Positions 17,347-25,544 of a DNA stretch of 64,000 nucleotides are shown here, piece by piece (the stretch's first letter is position 1; each line of letters begins with the position of its first letter). The notes beneath the pieces were generated by a model, which made no database searches, had not been told where the DNA came from, and saw only the letters and a program-made list of their open reading frames with translations. Source of the DNA: Calothrix sp. NIES-2098 (GTDB lineage Bacteria > Cyanobacteriota > Cyanobacteriia > Cyanobacteriales > Nostocaceae); the NCBI GenBank assembly GCA_002368175.1, contig AP018172.1:2664001-2728000 (forward strand), written 5' to 3'. A program made the translations under genes and the position numbers.

Positions 17347-17956
17347 AACTAACTTTTTGATGGCAATTGCGAAAGGACAGGATTCAGAAGCAGAAAATTT
17401 ATTGCGTTCTTTACCTCCATCAATTCGGATATTTATACCAAATATTTGTTATGTTGAAGCACTAAATAGATGGGAAAAAGAAAAATATTATGCACAGGAA
17501 TTTGAAAAAGAATTGAATAAGCAAATTAATAACTCAAAACGAGATTTAACTTCTCCTAATGCTCATTCTTTTCTGACATACTTAGAACAGACGCGAATTT
17601 TGAATAAATCATTGCTAAATGATATTCAAGATCGTCTGTTTAATGCTATAGATATGCTTCTTAAAAAGGCAGAAATAATTAATTTAGATACTACTATAAT
17701 TCGGAATATTTCTGAAGCAGCAATTATTCAACCGGAAACACTACTTATTGAAAAAGACATCATAGATAACTTGATTTTACAATGCATTATTAGTCACACA
17801 AGCTCTTACCCTACAGAAAACAAAGTATTTATAAGCGGTAATAATAAAGATTTTGGGAAACCAGACGTTAGACAAGCTTTGGATAAAGCGGGAATTAAAA
17901 AGTATTTCACTAATACTAAAGATTTTCTTGGTTGGCTAAACTCCCAGTCCAGTTGA
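17327..17956 (+). CDS. PIN-domain protein (putative ribonuclease)
   Basis: 209 residues from the ATG at 17327 (MVILYVETNFLMAIAKGQDS); TTG 17324 is a poorer choice. The PIN acidic residues are in place, with Glu replacing the usual first Asp (YVETNFL), then NICYVEALNRWE, the Asp in EKDIIDNLILQC and NNKDFGKPDV near the C-terminus. PIN proteins cut RNA, often as VapC toxins, but this one is longer than VapC (about 130) and has a Lys/Glu-rich helical insertion. It overlaps the upstream nuclease-like gene. No antitoxin-like gene is adjacent, so a classical VapBC pair is unlikely. Confidence 0.7.
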   Translation: MVILYVETNFLMAIAKGQDSEAENLLRSLPPSIRIFIPNICYVEALNRWEKEKYYAQEFEKELNKQINNSKRDLTSPNAHSFLTYLEQTRILNKSLLNDIQDRLFNAIDMLLKKAEIINLDTTIIRNISEAAIIQPETLLIEKDIIDNLILQCIISHTSSYPTENKVFISGNNKDFGKPDVRQALDKAGIKKYFTNTKDFLGWLNSQSS

Positions 17957-17981
17957 ACTTTACTGTTTGATAATTAAAATT

Positions 17982-19766
17982 ATGAAATTTTCTACCATAT
18001 CATCTACAATTAAACGCTTTTGGTTACTAATAATTCTGAGCGTGGCAACAGCACTAACAGTTGCTGCTTGTAACCCCTCAAATTTTAAAACAACAGCCGC
18101 TCAAGTTCCACAATTAGTGACTAGTATTCTCAGCGATCCTAAAACATTTAACTTTCCTCTCAGTTCTGAATTTCCGAATATTTTTGGTCTAACTTATGAA
18201 GGTTTAATTACTGAAAATTATGAAACTGGTAAAGTTGAACCAGCTTTAGCAGAATCTTGGCAAATTTCTGATGATAAACTAAAAATTGTTTTTACCCTGC
18301 GTGACAACCTCAAATGGTCTGATGGGCAACCACTTACAGTAGACGATGTAGTATTTACTTACAATGATATTTATCTCAACGAAGCAATCCCCACAGATGC
18401 TAGAGATGGTATGCGAATTGGTGAAAGTCGCAAGCTACCGACTGTGAGGAAAATCGATAATCGCCGAGTTGAGTTTGCTGTTCCAGAACCCTTTGCTCCC
18501 TTTTTACGTAGCGCTACCGGATACCCAATTTTACCAGCCCACGCATTACGAGAATCAGTCACTACAAAAGACCAAGAAGGTAAACCCAAGTTTTTGTCAA
18601 AGTGGGGTGTGGATACACCACCAAATGAACTAATCGTAAATGGCCCTTTTAAGCTAGAGCGATACGATACTAGTCAACGTGTAGTTTTCCGGCGCAATCC
18701 TTACTACTGGCGCAAAGATGCACAAGGTAAACCCCAGCCTTATATCGAAAGAATAGTTTGGCAAATTGTCGAATCAACAGATACATCCTTACTGCAATTT
18801 CGTTCTGGCGGTTTAGATACAGTAGGCGTATCGCCAGAATATTTTTCGTTGCTGAAAGTGCAAGAAAAGCAAGGTAATTTCAAGATATATAATGGCGGGC
18901 CTGGTTCTGGTACAACGTTTTTAATTTTCAATTTAAATAAAGGTTCAAGAGATGGTAAACCTCTAATAAATCCCATCAAATCGCGCTGGTTTAATACTGT
19001 AGAATTTCGGCAAGCAGTAGCCTACGCCATCGATCGACAAACGATGATTAACAATACGTTTCGTGGCTTAGGTCAACCTCAAGATTCACCTATTTCTGTA
19101 CAAAGTCCCTATTATCTTTCACCTAAAGAAGGGCTAAAAGTCTATAATTATAATCTCGATAAAGCGAGACAATTACTGATAAAAGCAGGATTTAAATATA
19201 ACGAAAAAAATCAGCTAATAGATACACAAGGTAACAATGTTCGCTTCACTTTGCTGACGAATGCTGGTAATAAGATTCGCGAAGCAATGGGATCGCAGAT
19301 TAAACGAGATTTGAGCAAGATTGGGATTCAAGTAGATTTTACACCCCTGGCATGGAATACATATACAGACAAACTTTCTAATTCCTTGGACTGGGAAGCA
19401 TCTTTGTTAGGTTTAACAGGTGGTTTAGAACCAAATGATGGTGCTAACGTTTGGTCTCCTGAAGGGGGATTACACATGTTTAATCAAAAACCCCAAGCAG
19501 GACAAAAACCAATACAGGGTTGGGAAGTTGCTCCTTGGGAAGCACGAATTGGTGAACTCTATATCCAAGCAGCAAGAGAGTTAGACGAACCAAAGCGCAA
19601 AGCAATTTATGCAGATACTCAAAGACTAGCTCAGGAATACTTACCATTTATTCACTTAGTTAATGCCTATTCGATGTCAGCTGTTCGCAATCGTTTTGAA
19701 GGCATTAAATTCTCTGGGCTTGGTGGGGCATTCTGGAATATTCATGAAATTAAAATTGTAGATTAG
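17982..19766 (+). CDS. ABC transporter solute-binding lipoprotein, family 5 (peptide/nickel type)
   Basis: 594 residues from the ATG at 17982. A signal peptide with a lipobox (LTVAAC, Cys about 30) anchors it outside the membrane. SBP family 5 features: TYEGLITENYETGKVEPALA, the signature segment NLKWSDGQPLTVDDVVFTYN, and RNPYYWRKDA. The family binds oligopeptides, and some members bind nickel chelates or glycans. It is an orphan here, with no permease or ATPase gene beside it. larB follows 75 bases downstream. Because LarB makes a nickel cofactor, nickel is one possible ligand, but peptide uptake is the default. Confidence 0.9.
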   Translation: MKFSTISSTIKRFWLLIILSVATALTVAACNPSNFKTTAAQVPQLVTSILSDPKTFNFPLSSEFPNIFGLTYEGLITENYETGKVEPALAESWQISDDKLKIVFTLRDNLKWSDGQPLTVDDVVFTYNDIYLNEAIPTDARDGMRIGESRKLPTVRKIDNRRVEFAVPEPFAPFLRSATGYPILPAHALRESVTTKDQEGKPKFLSKWGVDTPPNELIVNGPFKLERYDTSQRVVFRRNPYYWRKDAQGKPQPYIERIVWQIVESTDTSLLQFRSGGLDTVGVSPEYFSLLKVQEKQGNFKIYNGGPGSGTTFLIFNLNKGSRDGKPLINPIKSRWFNTVEFRQAVAYAIDRQTMINNTFRGLGQPQDSPISVQSPYYLSPKEGLKVYNYNLDKARQLLIKAGFKYNEKNQLIDTQGNNVRFTLLTNAGNKIREAMGSQIKRDLSKIGIQVDFTPLAWNTYTDKLSNSLDWEASLLGLTGGLEPNDGANVWSPEGGLHMFNQKPQAGQKPIQGWEVAPWEARIGELYIQAARELDEPKRKAIYADTQRLAQEYLPFIHLVNAYSMSAVRNRFEGIKFSGLGGAFWNIHEIKIVD

Positions 19767-19841
19767 TCAATGGATATTAGTCATTGGTTATCGCACAACT
19801 AGCAAATGATATAAGGAAAAATAACAAAGGACTAACGATCG

Positions 19842-20624
19842 ATGACTAGTGAAAAAGCTTTGCGATCGCTCTTAGAATCGGTTGCAGATGGTCATGTTAC
19901 CCCAGATAAGGCGTTAAATTCGCTTAGAGACTTAGCCTATGAAAGAGTAGGTGATTTTGCCAAAATTGACAACCATCGAGCGCTGAGAACTGGTTTCCCA
20001 GAAGTAATTTGGGGTTTAGGTAAAACTCCCGACCAAATTGTCCAAATTATGGAGGTCATGCGTCAGCGCAACCCAGTAGTGATGGCGACTCGGATTGAAC
20101 CAGCCGTATATGCTGCACTGCAATCTAGGGTGAGAGGTTTGCGGTACTACGAATTGGCAAGAATTTGTGCAATTACTCCTGCGGAAATTGAACCTCAATT
20201 TGATGGTGTCATCGGAATTTTGTCTGCGGGAACGGCTGATTTACCTGTTGCTGAAGAAGCAGCAGTAACAGCCGAACTCTCTGGTTTTCGGGTTCAGCGG
20301 CTCTGGGATGTTGGAGTTGCAGGTATCCACCGTTTGCTGAGTAATCGCCACTTAATCGAGTCAGCATCAGTATTAATTGTCGTAGCAGGGATGGAAGGTG
20401 CGCTACCTAGCGTTGTTGCAGGTTTAGCAGATTGTCCTGTGGTTGCTGTCCCTACCAGCATTGGTTATGGTGCAAGTTTTGGCGGGTTAGCACCATTATT
20501 AACAATGCTCAACTCCTGTGCGCCTGGTGTGGGTGTAGTTAATATTGATAACGGCTTTGGCGCAGCAGTTTTAGCAGGGCAAATTTTACGGACAGCGGAG
20601 AAATTAAGAAAAGTTGAGGGATAA
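19842..20624 (+). CDS. larB: Nickel pincer cofactor biosynthesis protein LarB
   Basis: 260 residues. The C-terminal two thirds is a PurE-like (AIR carboxylase) fold: GVIGILSAGTADLPVAEEAA, VIVVAGMEGALPSVVAGLAD and VPTSIGYGASFGGLAPLLTM. This is the pattern of LarB, which carboxylates nicotinic acid adenine dinucleotide and releases AMP in the first step of nickel-pincer nucleotide synthesis. The start is ATG at 19842. No larC or larE is in the window. Older annotations call such proteins PurE-related; PurE itself is shorter and lacks this N-terminal region. Confidence 0.9.
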   Translation: MTSEKALRSLLESVADGHVTPDKALNSLRDLAYERVGDFAKIDNHRALRTGFPEVIWGLGKTPDQIVQIMEVMRQRNPVVMATRIEPAVYAALQSRVRGLRYYELARICAITPAEIEPQFDGVIGILSAGTADLPVAEEAAVTAELSGFRVQRLWDVGVAGIHRLLSNRHLIESASVLIVVAGMEGALPSVVAGLADCPVVAVPTSIGYGASFGGLAPLLTMLNSCAPGVGVVNIDNGFGAAVLAGQILRTAEKLRKVEG

Positions 20625-20729
20625 TTTGTTCTCATGCTTGTCTCCCTCATTTTCCAATTTACCCTTCTCTTCACTGGACATCACCTGTAAGTAAAGGTTA
20701 TGACATAAAAATCCTTCAGGTGACTAAGT

Positions 20730-20933
20730 ATGAACTACTTCAGCGATGTGCTATCTGAGTTATTTTGGCATTCGCCTGTAACTTCAGTGTTGGCTCAATA
20801 CGTTCACGATCCTAATGTTCTCGGACAAATGCAGAACAGTTGGAGCCACTTTATCAAGACAGGCCAAGTTTGGGCACTGTTGATTGGTTTAGTAATTGGC
20901 TATATGATTCGGAGTCTAACTAGCTACGGTTAA
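20730..20933 (+). CDS. Small conserved-looking membrane protein
   Basis: 67 residues starting MNYFSDVLSELFWHSPVTSV. The N-terminal half is amphipathic and the C-terminus carries one hydrophobic span (VWALLIGLVIGYMIRSLTSY, about 46-65). The composition, single frame and upstream AGGTGACT ribosome-like site argue that it is real. I do not recognise a family. It lies between larB and argH on the same strand, and the gap to argH is filled by a GC-rich dispersed repeat, so it is probably separate from argH. Confidence 0.65.
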   Translation: MNYFSDVLSELFWHSPVTSVLAQYVHDPNVLGQMQNSWSHFIKTGQVWALLIGLVIGYMIRSLTSYG

Positions 20934-20954
20934 GGTAATTTTAGATTTTAGATT

Positions 20955-21045
20955 TTGCGAAAAGTCGAGCCAGCGCCTTGGGCGGCTTTGCCGACTTGAG
21001 GCGACTGGCGTCGGAGCGCCGGCTTCCGGCGATCTGAACTTTTCA
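20955..21045. repeat. GC-rich dispersed repeat upstream of argH
   Basis: A block containing GAGCCAGCGCCTTGGGCGGC, GGCGACTGGCGTCGGAGCGC and CGGCTTCCGGCGATC, with GCCGG/CCGGC palindromes. It is far more GC-rich than its surroundings. It shares the core gGCGACTGscGTCGG with the repeat near cphB (14935-14965). It is flanked by inverted ATTTTAGATTTT / AAAATCTAAAAT strings (20940-20953, 21065-21077). It looks like one of the repeats scattered through cyanobacterial intergenic DNA. Confidence 0.6.
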
Positions 21046-21100
21046 AGACGGATTTAGATTAATCCAAAATCTAAAATTGATTGCCCCACTTTGAAAATTT

Positions 21101-22495
21101 ATGACCGAACAAAAAACTTGGAGCCAGCGGTTTGAATCAGCATTGCATCCTGCGATCGCTCATTTTAATGCCAGTATAAGTTTTGACATTGAATTAATCG
21201 AATATGACCTCACTGGCTCTCAAGCCCATGCGAAAATGCTGGCTCATACTGGCATCATTTCTCTAGAAGAAGGAGAACAACTCGTTGCTGGGTTAGAACA
21301 AATTCGTCAGGAATATCGCCAAGGAAAATTTCAGCCAGGTATTGATGCGGAAGATGTTCACTTTGCAGTAGAACGCCGCTTAACAGAAATTGTGGGTGAT
21401 GTTGGTAAGAAGCTGCACACCGCGCGATCGCGTAATGACCAAGTTGGCACTGATACTAGACTTTATCTGCGCGACCAAATCCAACAAATTAAGAACCAAC
21501 TACGAGAATTTCAAACTGTTTTACTCGATATAGCTGAAAAAAACGTTGAAACTCTGATTCCCGGATATACACACCTACAACGCGCCCAACCGTTAAGTTT
21601 AGCTCATCATCTCTTGGCGTACTTTAGTATGGCGCAACGCGACTGGGAACGCTTGGGAGATGTTTATCGCCGAGTTAATATTTCTCCCTTGGGGTGTGGT
21701 GCTTTAGCAGGAACAACTTTTCCTATCAATCGGCACTACACCGCCGAACTGTTAGAGTTTGAGAGTATTTATGCTAACAGCCTCGATGGAGTGAGCGATC
21801 GCGATTTTGCGATCGAATTTCTCTGTGCGGCTAGTCTGATTATGGTTCACCTCAGCCGCCTCTCAGAAGAAGTGATTCTTTGGTCATCTGAGGAATTCCG
21901 CTTTGTTACCCTTAAAGATACCTGCGCCACAGGTTCTAGCATCATGCCCCAAAAGAAAAATCCTGATGTCCCAGAACTAGTACGCGGAAAAACAGGGCGT
22001 GTATTTGGTCATCTGCAAGCGATGTTGGTAATTATGAAGGGACTACCCTTGGCATATAACAAAGATTTGCAAGAAGACAAAGAAGGTCTATTTGATAGCG
22101 TTAACACAGTCAAAGCCTGCCTAGAAGCAATGACAATTTTGTTGCGAGAAGGATTGGAATTTCGTCCCCAGCGCTTGGCAGAAGCAGTCGCAGAAGACTT
22201 TTCTAATGCTACAGACGTAGCAGATTATTTAGCAGCAAAAGGTGTCCCCTTTCGAGAAGCTTATAACCTCGTGGGTAAGGTAGTCAAAACCAGTATTGCC
22301 GCAGGTAAACTCCTCAAAGATTTGAAATTAGAAGAGTGGCAACAAATTCATCCAGCATTTGCAGCGGATATTTATGAGGCAATATCTCCTCGTCAAGTTG
22401 TCGCAGCCCGTAATAGTTACGGTGGTACAGGCTTTGCACAAGTACGCAATGCAATTCTTGCAGCCCGTACTCAAATTGCCGAACTGAAAGCCTAG
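21101..22495 (+). CDS. argH: Argininosuccinate lyase
   Basis: 464 residues, full length. It splits argininosuccinate into arginine and fumarate, the last step of arginine synthesis; arginine is also a cyanophycin building block, though this gene is not next to cphB-cphA. The fumarase/aspartase superfamily signature is present (GSSIMPQKKNPDVPELVRGK, about residues 280-299), along with HTARSRNDQVGTD and TPGYTHLQ-type TLIPGYTHLQRAQPLS. It stands on the plus strand and converges with a small basic gene across a hairpin. Confidence 0.98.
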   Translation: MTEQKTWSQRFESALHPAIAHFNASISFDIELIEYDLTGSQAHAKMLAHTGIISLEEGEQLVAGLEQIRQEYRQGKFQPGIDAEDVHFAVERRLTEIVGDVGKKLHTARSRNDQVGTDTRLYLRDQIQQIKNQLREFQTVLLDIAEKNVETLIPGYTHLQRAQPLSLAHHLLAYFSMAQRDWERLGDVYRRVNISPLGCGALAGTTFPINRHYTAELLEFESIYANSLDGVSDRDFAIEFLCAASLIMVHLSRLSEEVILWSSEEFRFVTLKDTCATGSSIMPQKKNPDVPELVRGKTGRVFGHLQAMLVIMKGLPLAYNKDLQEDKEGLFDSVNTVKACLEAMTILLREGLEFRPQRLAEAVAEDFSNATDVADYLAAKGVPFREAYNLVGKVVKTSIAAGKLLKDLKLEEWQQIHPAFAADIYEAISPRQVVAARNSYGGTGFAQVRNAILAARTQIAELKA

Positions 22496-22595
22496 CAGCT
22501 TTTGAATAAAGGGCAACGAAGACAAGGAAGCCAGGGAACAGGGGAAAAATATTTGACCCTTGACTATTGACTCTTGACTCCTGACAAATTAAATA

Positions 22596-22620
22596 AGGGC
22601 GTACAGATTGTGTACGCCCT
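22596..22620. terminator. Hairpin between argH and the small basic gene
   Basis: AGGGCGTACA (22596-22605) and TGTACGCCCT (22611-22620) form a perfect 10-bp stem with a 5-base loop. It lies between convergent genes and can stop both. The plus side is followed by GAAAAAAC and the minus side by TATTTAATTT, so the U-tract is moderate on the minus strand only. Confidence 0.75.
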
Positions 22621-22662
22621 GAAAAAACAAAAATTTAACGAGTAAGGATTGTATCAGGCAGC

Positions 22663-22827
22663 TTACTCAGCATCAATTGCTGCTGCGCCCTCATCCTCTT
22701 CACTCTTAGGAGGTCTTTGTTGGAACCTTCTCTGCATTCTTCCCGTAGTAGTTCGTTTACGAAACTTTCTGGCATATGCCTGGTTCCGTAGCGCCTTTTC
22801 TTTTTTCGGGTTACGGCGCTTAGCCAT
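22663..22827 (-). CDS. Small basic conserved-looking protein (unassigned)
   Basis: 54 residues from the ATG at 22827 (MAKRRNPKKEKALRNQAYAR), which has a good GAGGTG Shine-Dalgarno five bases upstream; the longer frame from 22869 adds residues without one. The first two thirds is Lys/Arg-rich, the end acidic (SEEDEGAAAIDAE). The charge pattern resembles small ribosome- or nucleic-acid-associated proteins, and similar MAKRRN-type proteins occur, from memory, across cyanobacteria. Its function is unknown. It has its own terminator hairpin. Confidence 0.75.
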   Translation of the reverse strand: MAKRRNPKKEKALRNQAYARKFRKRTTTGRMQRRFQQRPPKSEEDEGAAAIDAE

Positions 22828-23857
22828 GTTCACCTCATTAATAAACAACAAAAAAGAGCTACTAGGCAATATCAGCTACCGTTGTTATTGATATATTTTT
22901 AGCCTAGTCTAGCTATAAGACAGTTTGAACAATTTGCAATTATAACCTATTTTTATTTTAAATGTCAATATATATTGGATAATTTTAGTATTAATTAGCA
23001 GCTTTAAGCACAGCTTTTGTTATAGATATTGCACAATGGGTAAGGATTTTCTTCAGTTCTCTTGTGCATTCACTATTATAAGCACATCTCTTAAATATGA
23101 GAAACTGTGGAGAAGAAATTAGAAAATAGAAAATTCTAAAAGTAGAGATTTTTATCCCTAACTATCGGCAATAGCGTGTGGATTTTTATTGTAATAATCA
23201 AACAAAAGGCAAGATTTTTATAAAATCACTATTAACTTATACTTTTTAAGTATCACTAAACAAGAACAATGTGATTAAAAATAATTTCAGGGATAAGTAC
23301 AGGGTTATATGGTTTTTAATGTTTTAATTTAAGTTTTAAATAATGCTTTTGTATTCTCATAGAAATTAAGTAGAAAAATCTCAGTAAAGTTTGATGTGTT
23401 TCTTTAAACATAATTTCCTTTAAACCGAGAAAACCTTATGATATAAGAGTTACTGTGAATAGATATTCAGTAGCTTTGCTAAATATCTAAATATTCATTG
23501 TTAACCGATCGCTAAACTTTATCTCAAAATAGTGAAACTCGTAAAGAACTTTTGAATTTTCTGTTATTTTTTACGATCGTTACTATTTTATAATATTTAA
23601 TATTGTCTTAAATTATTCTCAAAACCTATTAATAAAAGGTTTAAATCTTAAATTTATAATCTCAGATTGCTATTATACACATCCTAAATGAAAGTTAAAA
23701 AAGCTCATCAATCAGTTTTTTTGGTATAAAGATATACGCTGATTAATTATAGCTAATGTTAAGATTGAGATATTCTAATGAAGTGTTAGAATAAAACTCC
23801 AAACCCATAATCATAGATGTATAATTAAAAACTTAATCCATTTGTATTTATCCATCT
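22828..23857. other. 1-kb AT-rich gene desert
   Basis: No ORF with coding character, no tRNA fold and no known riboswitch was seen on either strand. It is clearly more AT-rich than its flanks and almost devoid of HIP1 sites. It separates the small basic gene (minus) from a Nudix gene (plus), so it contains both promoters. A decayed gene or a non-coding RNA cannot be excluded. Confidence 0.55.
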
Positions 23858-24400
23858 ATGTTAAGCGGTGAGGAATTATTAGAATACAACCCCAACATTT
23901 GTAGATTGAACGTTCTTGCTTTTTTTACGATAGCTGTAAAGTCCACACGTAGCTTATGGCGTTTTGGACAAACGGTATTGGGTATAATTTTTCGCCATCC
24001 CATTACTGGCACTAGCATCATTCCGATTTTACCTGATGGTCGGATTGTGCTGATTCGGCGCAGTGACAATGGTCGCTGGTCGCTACCTGGAGGCATGGTG
24101 GACTGGGGAGAAGATATTCCGACTACAGTCCGCCGAGAGTTGTATGAGGAAACTGGATTAGAATTGCTGCAAATCAGGCGTTTAGTCGGGGTTTATTCTT
24201 CCCCCAACCGCGATCCTAGAATTCATTCAATTTGTATTGCTGTAGAAGCAGAAGTACAAGGAACAATGGAAATTTACGATAAGTTGGAGGTCATAGAAAT
24301 CCAAGCGTTCTCTCCTAACTCCTTACCTCCAGAACCGATGTCTCACGATCACTCTCAGCAGTTGCAAGACTATTTAAATGGCTTGACAATAGTGGCATAA
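23858..24400 (+). CDS. Nudix hydrolase
   Basis: 180 residues. The Nudix box is complete (GMVDWGE, seven residues, then RELYEETGL, about residues 79-101), followed by VYSSPNRDPRIHSICIAVEA. About 50 residues precede the domain, including a hydrophobic stretch (RLNVLAFFTIAV) that may be a degenerate extension. The substrate is unknown. It is a different subfamily from the Nudix protein at 2485. It is preceded by the AT-rich desert and no clear ribosome site is seen at the ATG. Confidence 0.85.
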   Translation: MLSGEELLEYNPNICRLNVLAFFTIAVKSTRSLWRFGQTVLGIIFRHPITGTSIIPILPDGRIVLIRRSDNGRWSLPGGMVDWGEDIPTTVRRELYEETGLELLQIRRLVGVYSSPNRDPRIHSICIAVEAEVQGTMEIYDKLEVIEIQAFSPNSLPPEPMSHDHSQQLQDYLNGLTIVA

Positions 24401-24636
24401 CCATATTTTGTTTGTCATTAGTCATTAGTCTTGGGCTTAAATTCTGTTTCTCATAAATCATGACTATTAACTATTGACTAACTATGCTAAAACTTAAAGC
24501 GGTTTACGGTTGAGTGTAATACAAATTTTGGTATTGGGGTAACGGGCAATGAACAATGGTTTTTTGTTCGGTACTTCTTGGTGTCAAAATTAGGGTACAT
24601 CACCCACTGAAAATTGCTATAACTCTTAAAATTCAG

Positions 24637-25464
24637 ATGGATACGCTATTTCATAACTCTCGGAGAAAACTCTCACAAGGGCTACTATTCTGGCGCGAAG
24701 CTGGTAAAGGAACTCCGATAATTTTGTTACATGGTGCTTGGAACGATAGCAGTCAATGGGTATCGGTAATAGATTCTTTGTCCGATCGTTTTCATTGCTT
24801 TGCACCAGATTTATTAGGATTTGGAGAATCGGAAAATCCTAATATTTACTACTCAATTGATTTACAAGTCGAATGTCTAGCTGAGTTCTTGCAAGCTTTG
24901 AAGCTAGAACAAGTATATTTAGTCGGATATTCCCTTGGTGGGTGGATTGCGGCTAGCTATGCTTTAAAGTATCCAGAACAAGTTAAGGGTTTAGTTTTGC
25001 TTGCACCAGAGGGCGTAAAAATAGTAGGACAAGAAAAGTATTGGCAAAAGATGCAGCGGTTAGCAAAATTTTCACCTTTTGTATTTAAACTCTTAAAACT
25101 GCTTCGTCCCTTAACTAAAATTCTGGGCTTGGATGCCAAAATTCAACAATATTTCCAGCTACGTAAGTTGATGTTGCAGTATCCTACAGCCTGTCAATTA
25201 CTATTTCAAAGGCAACAGCCAGAATTAGAGGCAGAATTATTACAAAACAGATTACAAATGATAGAAGTCCCAACTTTAATCTTACAAGGTGGTAAAGATA
25301 CTCCAGATGCGATCGCTAAGAGTCAAACTTATGCTCAACTAATTCCTAAAGTCGAGTTAAAAATGATTGTTCATGGGGAAAAAGATATCCTAGAATCTTG
25401 TGGTAGGGTCGTAACTGAAGAGATTCAGGAATATATCAAAGAAAGATGTTCTTGGGCGATCTAG
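24637..25464 (+). CDS. Alpha/beta-fold hydrolase
   Basis: 275 residues from the ATG at 24637 (MDTLFHNSRRKLSQGLLFWR); the frame is open further upstream, but those 27 codons look unlike protein. Alpha/beta-hydrolase features: the oxyanion HG motif (IILLHGAWNDSSQW), DLLGFGESENP, the nucleophile elbow GYSLGGW and the acid in LQGGKDTPD. The catalytic histidine normally sits in a G-H-x-x-H-x-E context. Here the equivalent place reads VHGEKDILESC, so it may be shifted or lost. The substrate is unknown. Confidence 0.85.
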   Translation: MDTLFHNSRRKLSQGLLFWREAGKGTPIILLHGAWNDSSQWVSVIDSLSDRFHCFAPDLLGFGESENPNIYYSIDLQVECLAEFLQALKLEQVYLVGYSLGGWIAASYALKYPEQVKGLVLLAPEGVKIVGQEKYWQKMQRLAKFSPFVFKLLKLLRPLTKILGLDAKIQQYFQLRKLMLQYPTACQLLFQRQQPELEAELLQNRLQMIEVPTLILQGGKDTPDAIAKSQTYAQLIPKVELKMIVHGEKDILESCGRVVTEEIQEYIKERCSWAI

Positions 25465-25544
25465 ATTTTTCAAAATAGAGTACAAATTGACCGAGAAGTG
25501 GTATTCTTCTTTGGTACATCCAGCCATTTTCTCGCAATTTTACA

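Noticed and set aside
19842..20624. PurE (AIR carboxylase/mutase) identity
   Set aside because: The protein is about 100 residues longer than PurE, with the LarB N-terminal region.
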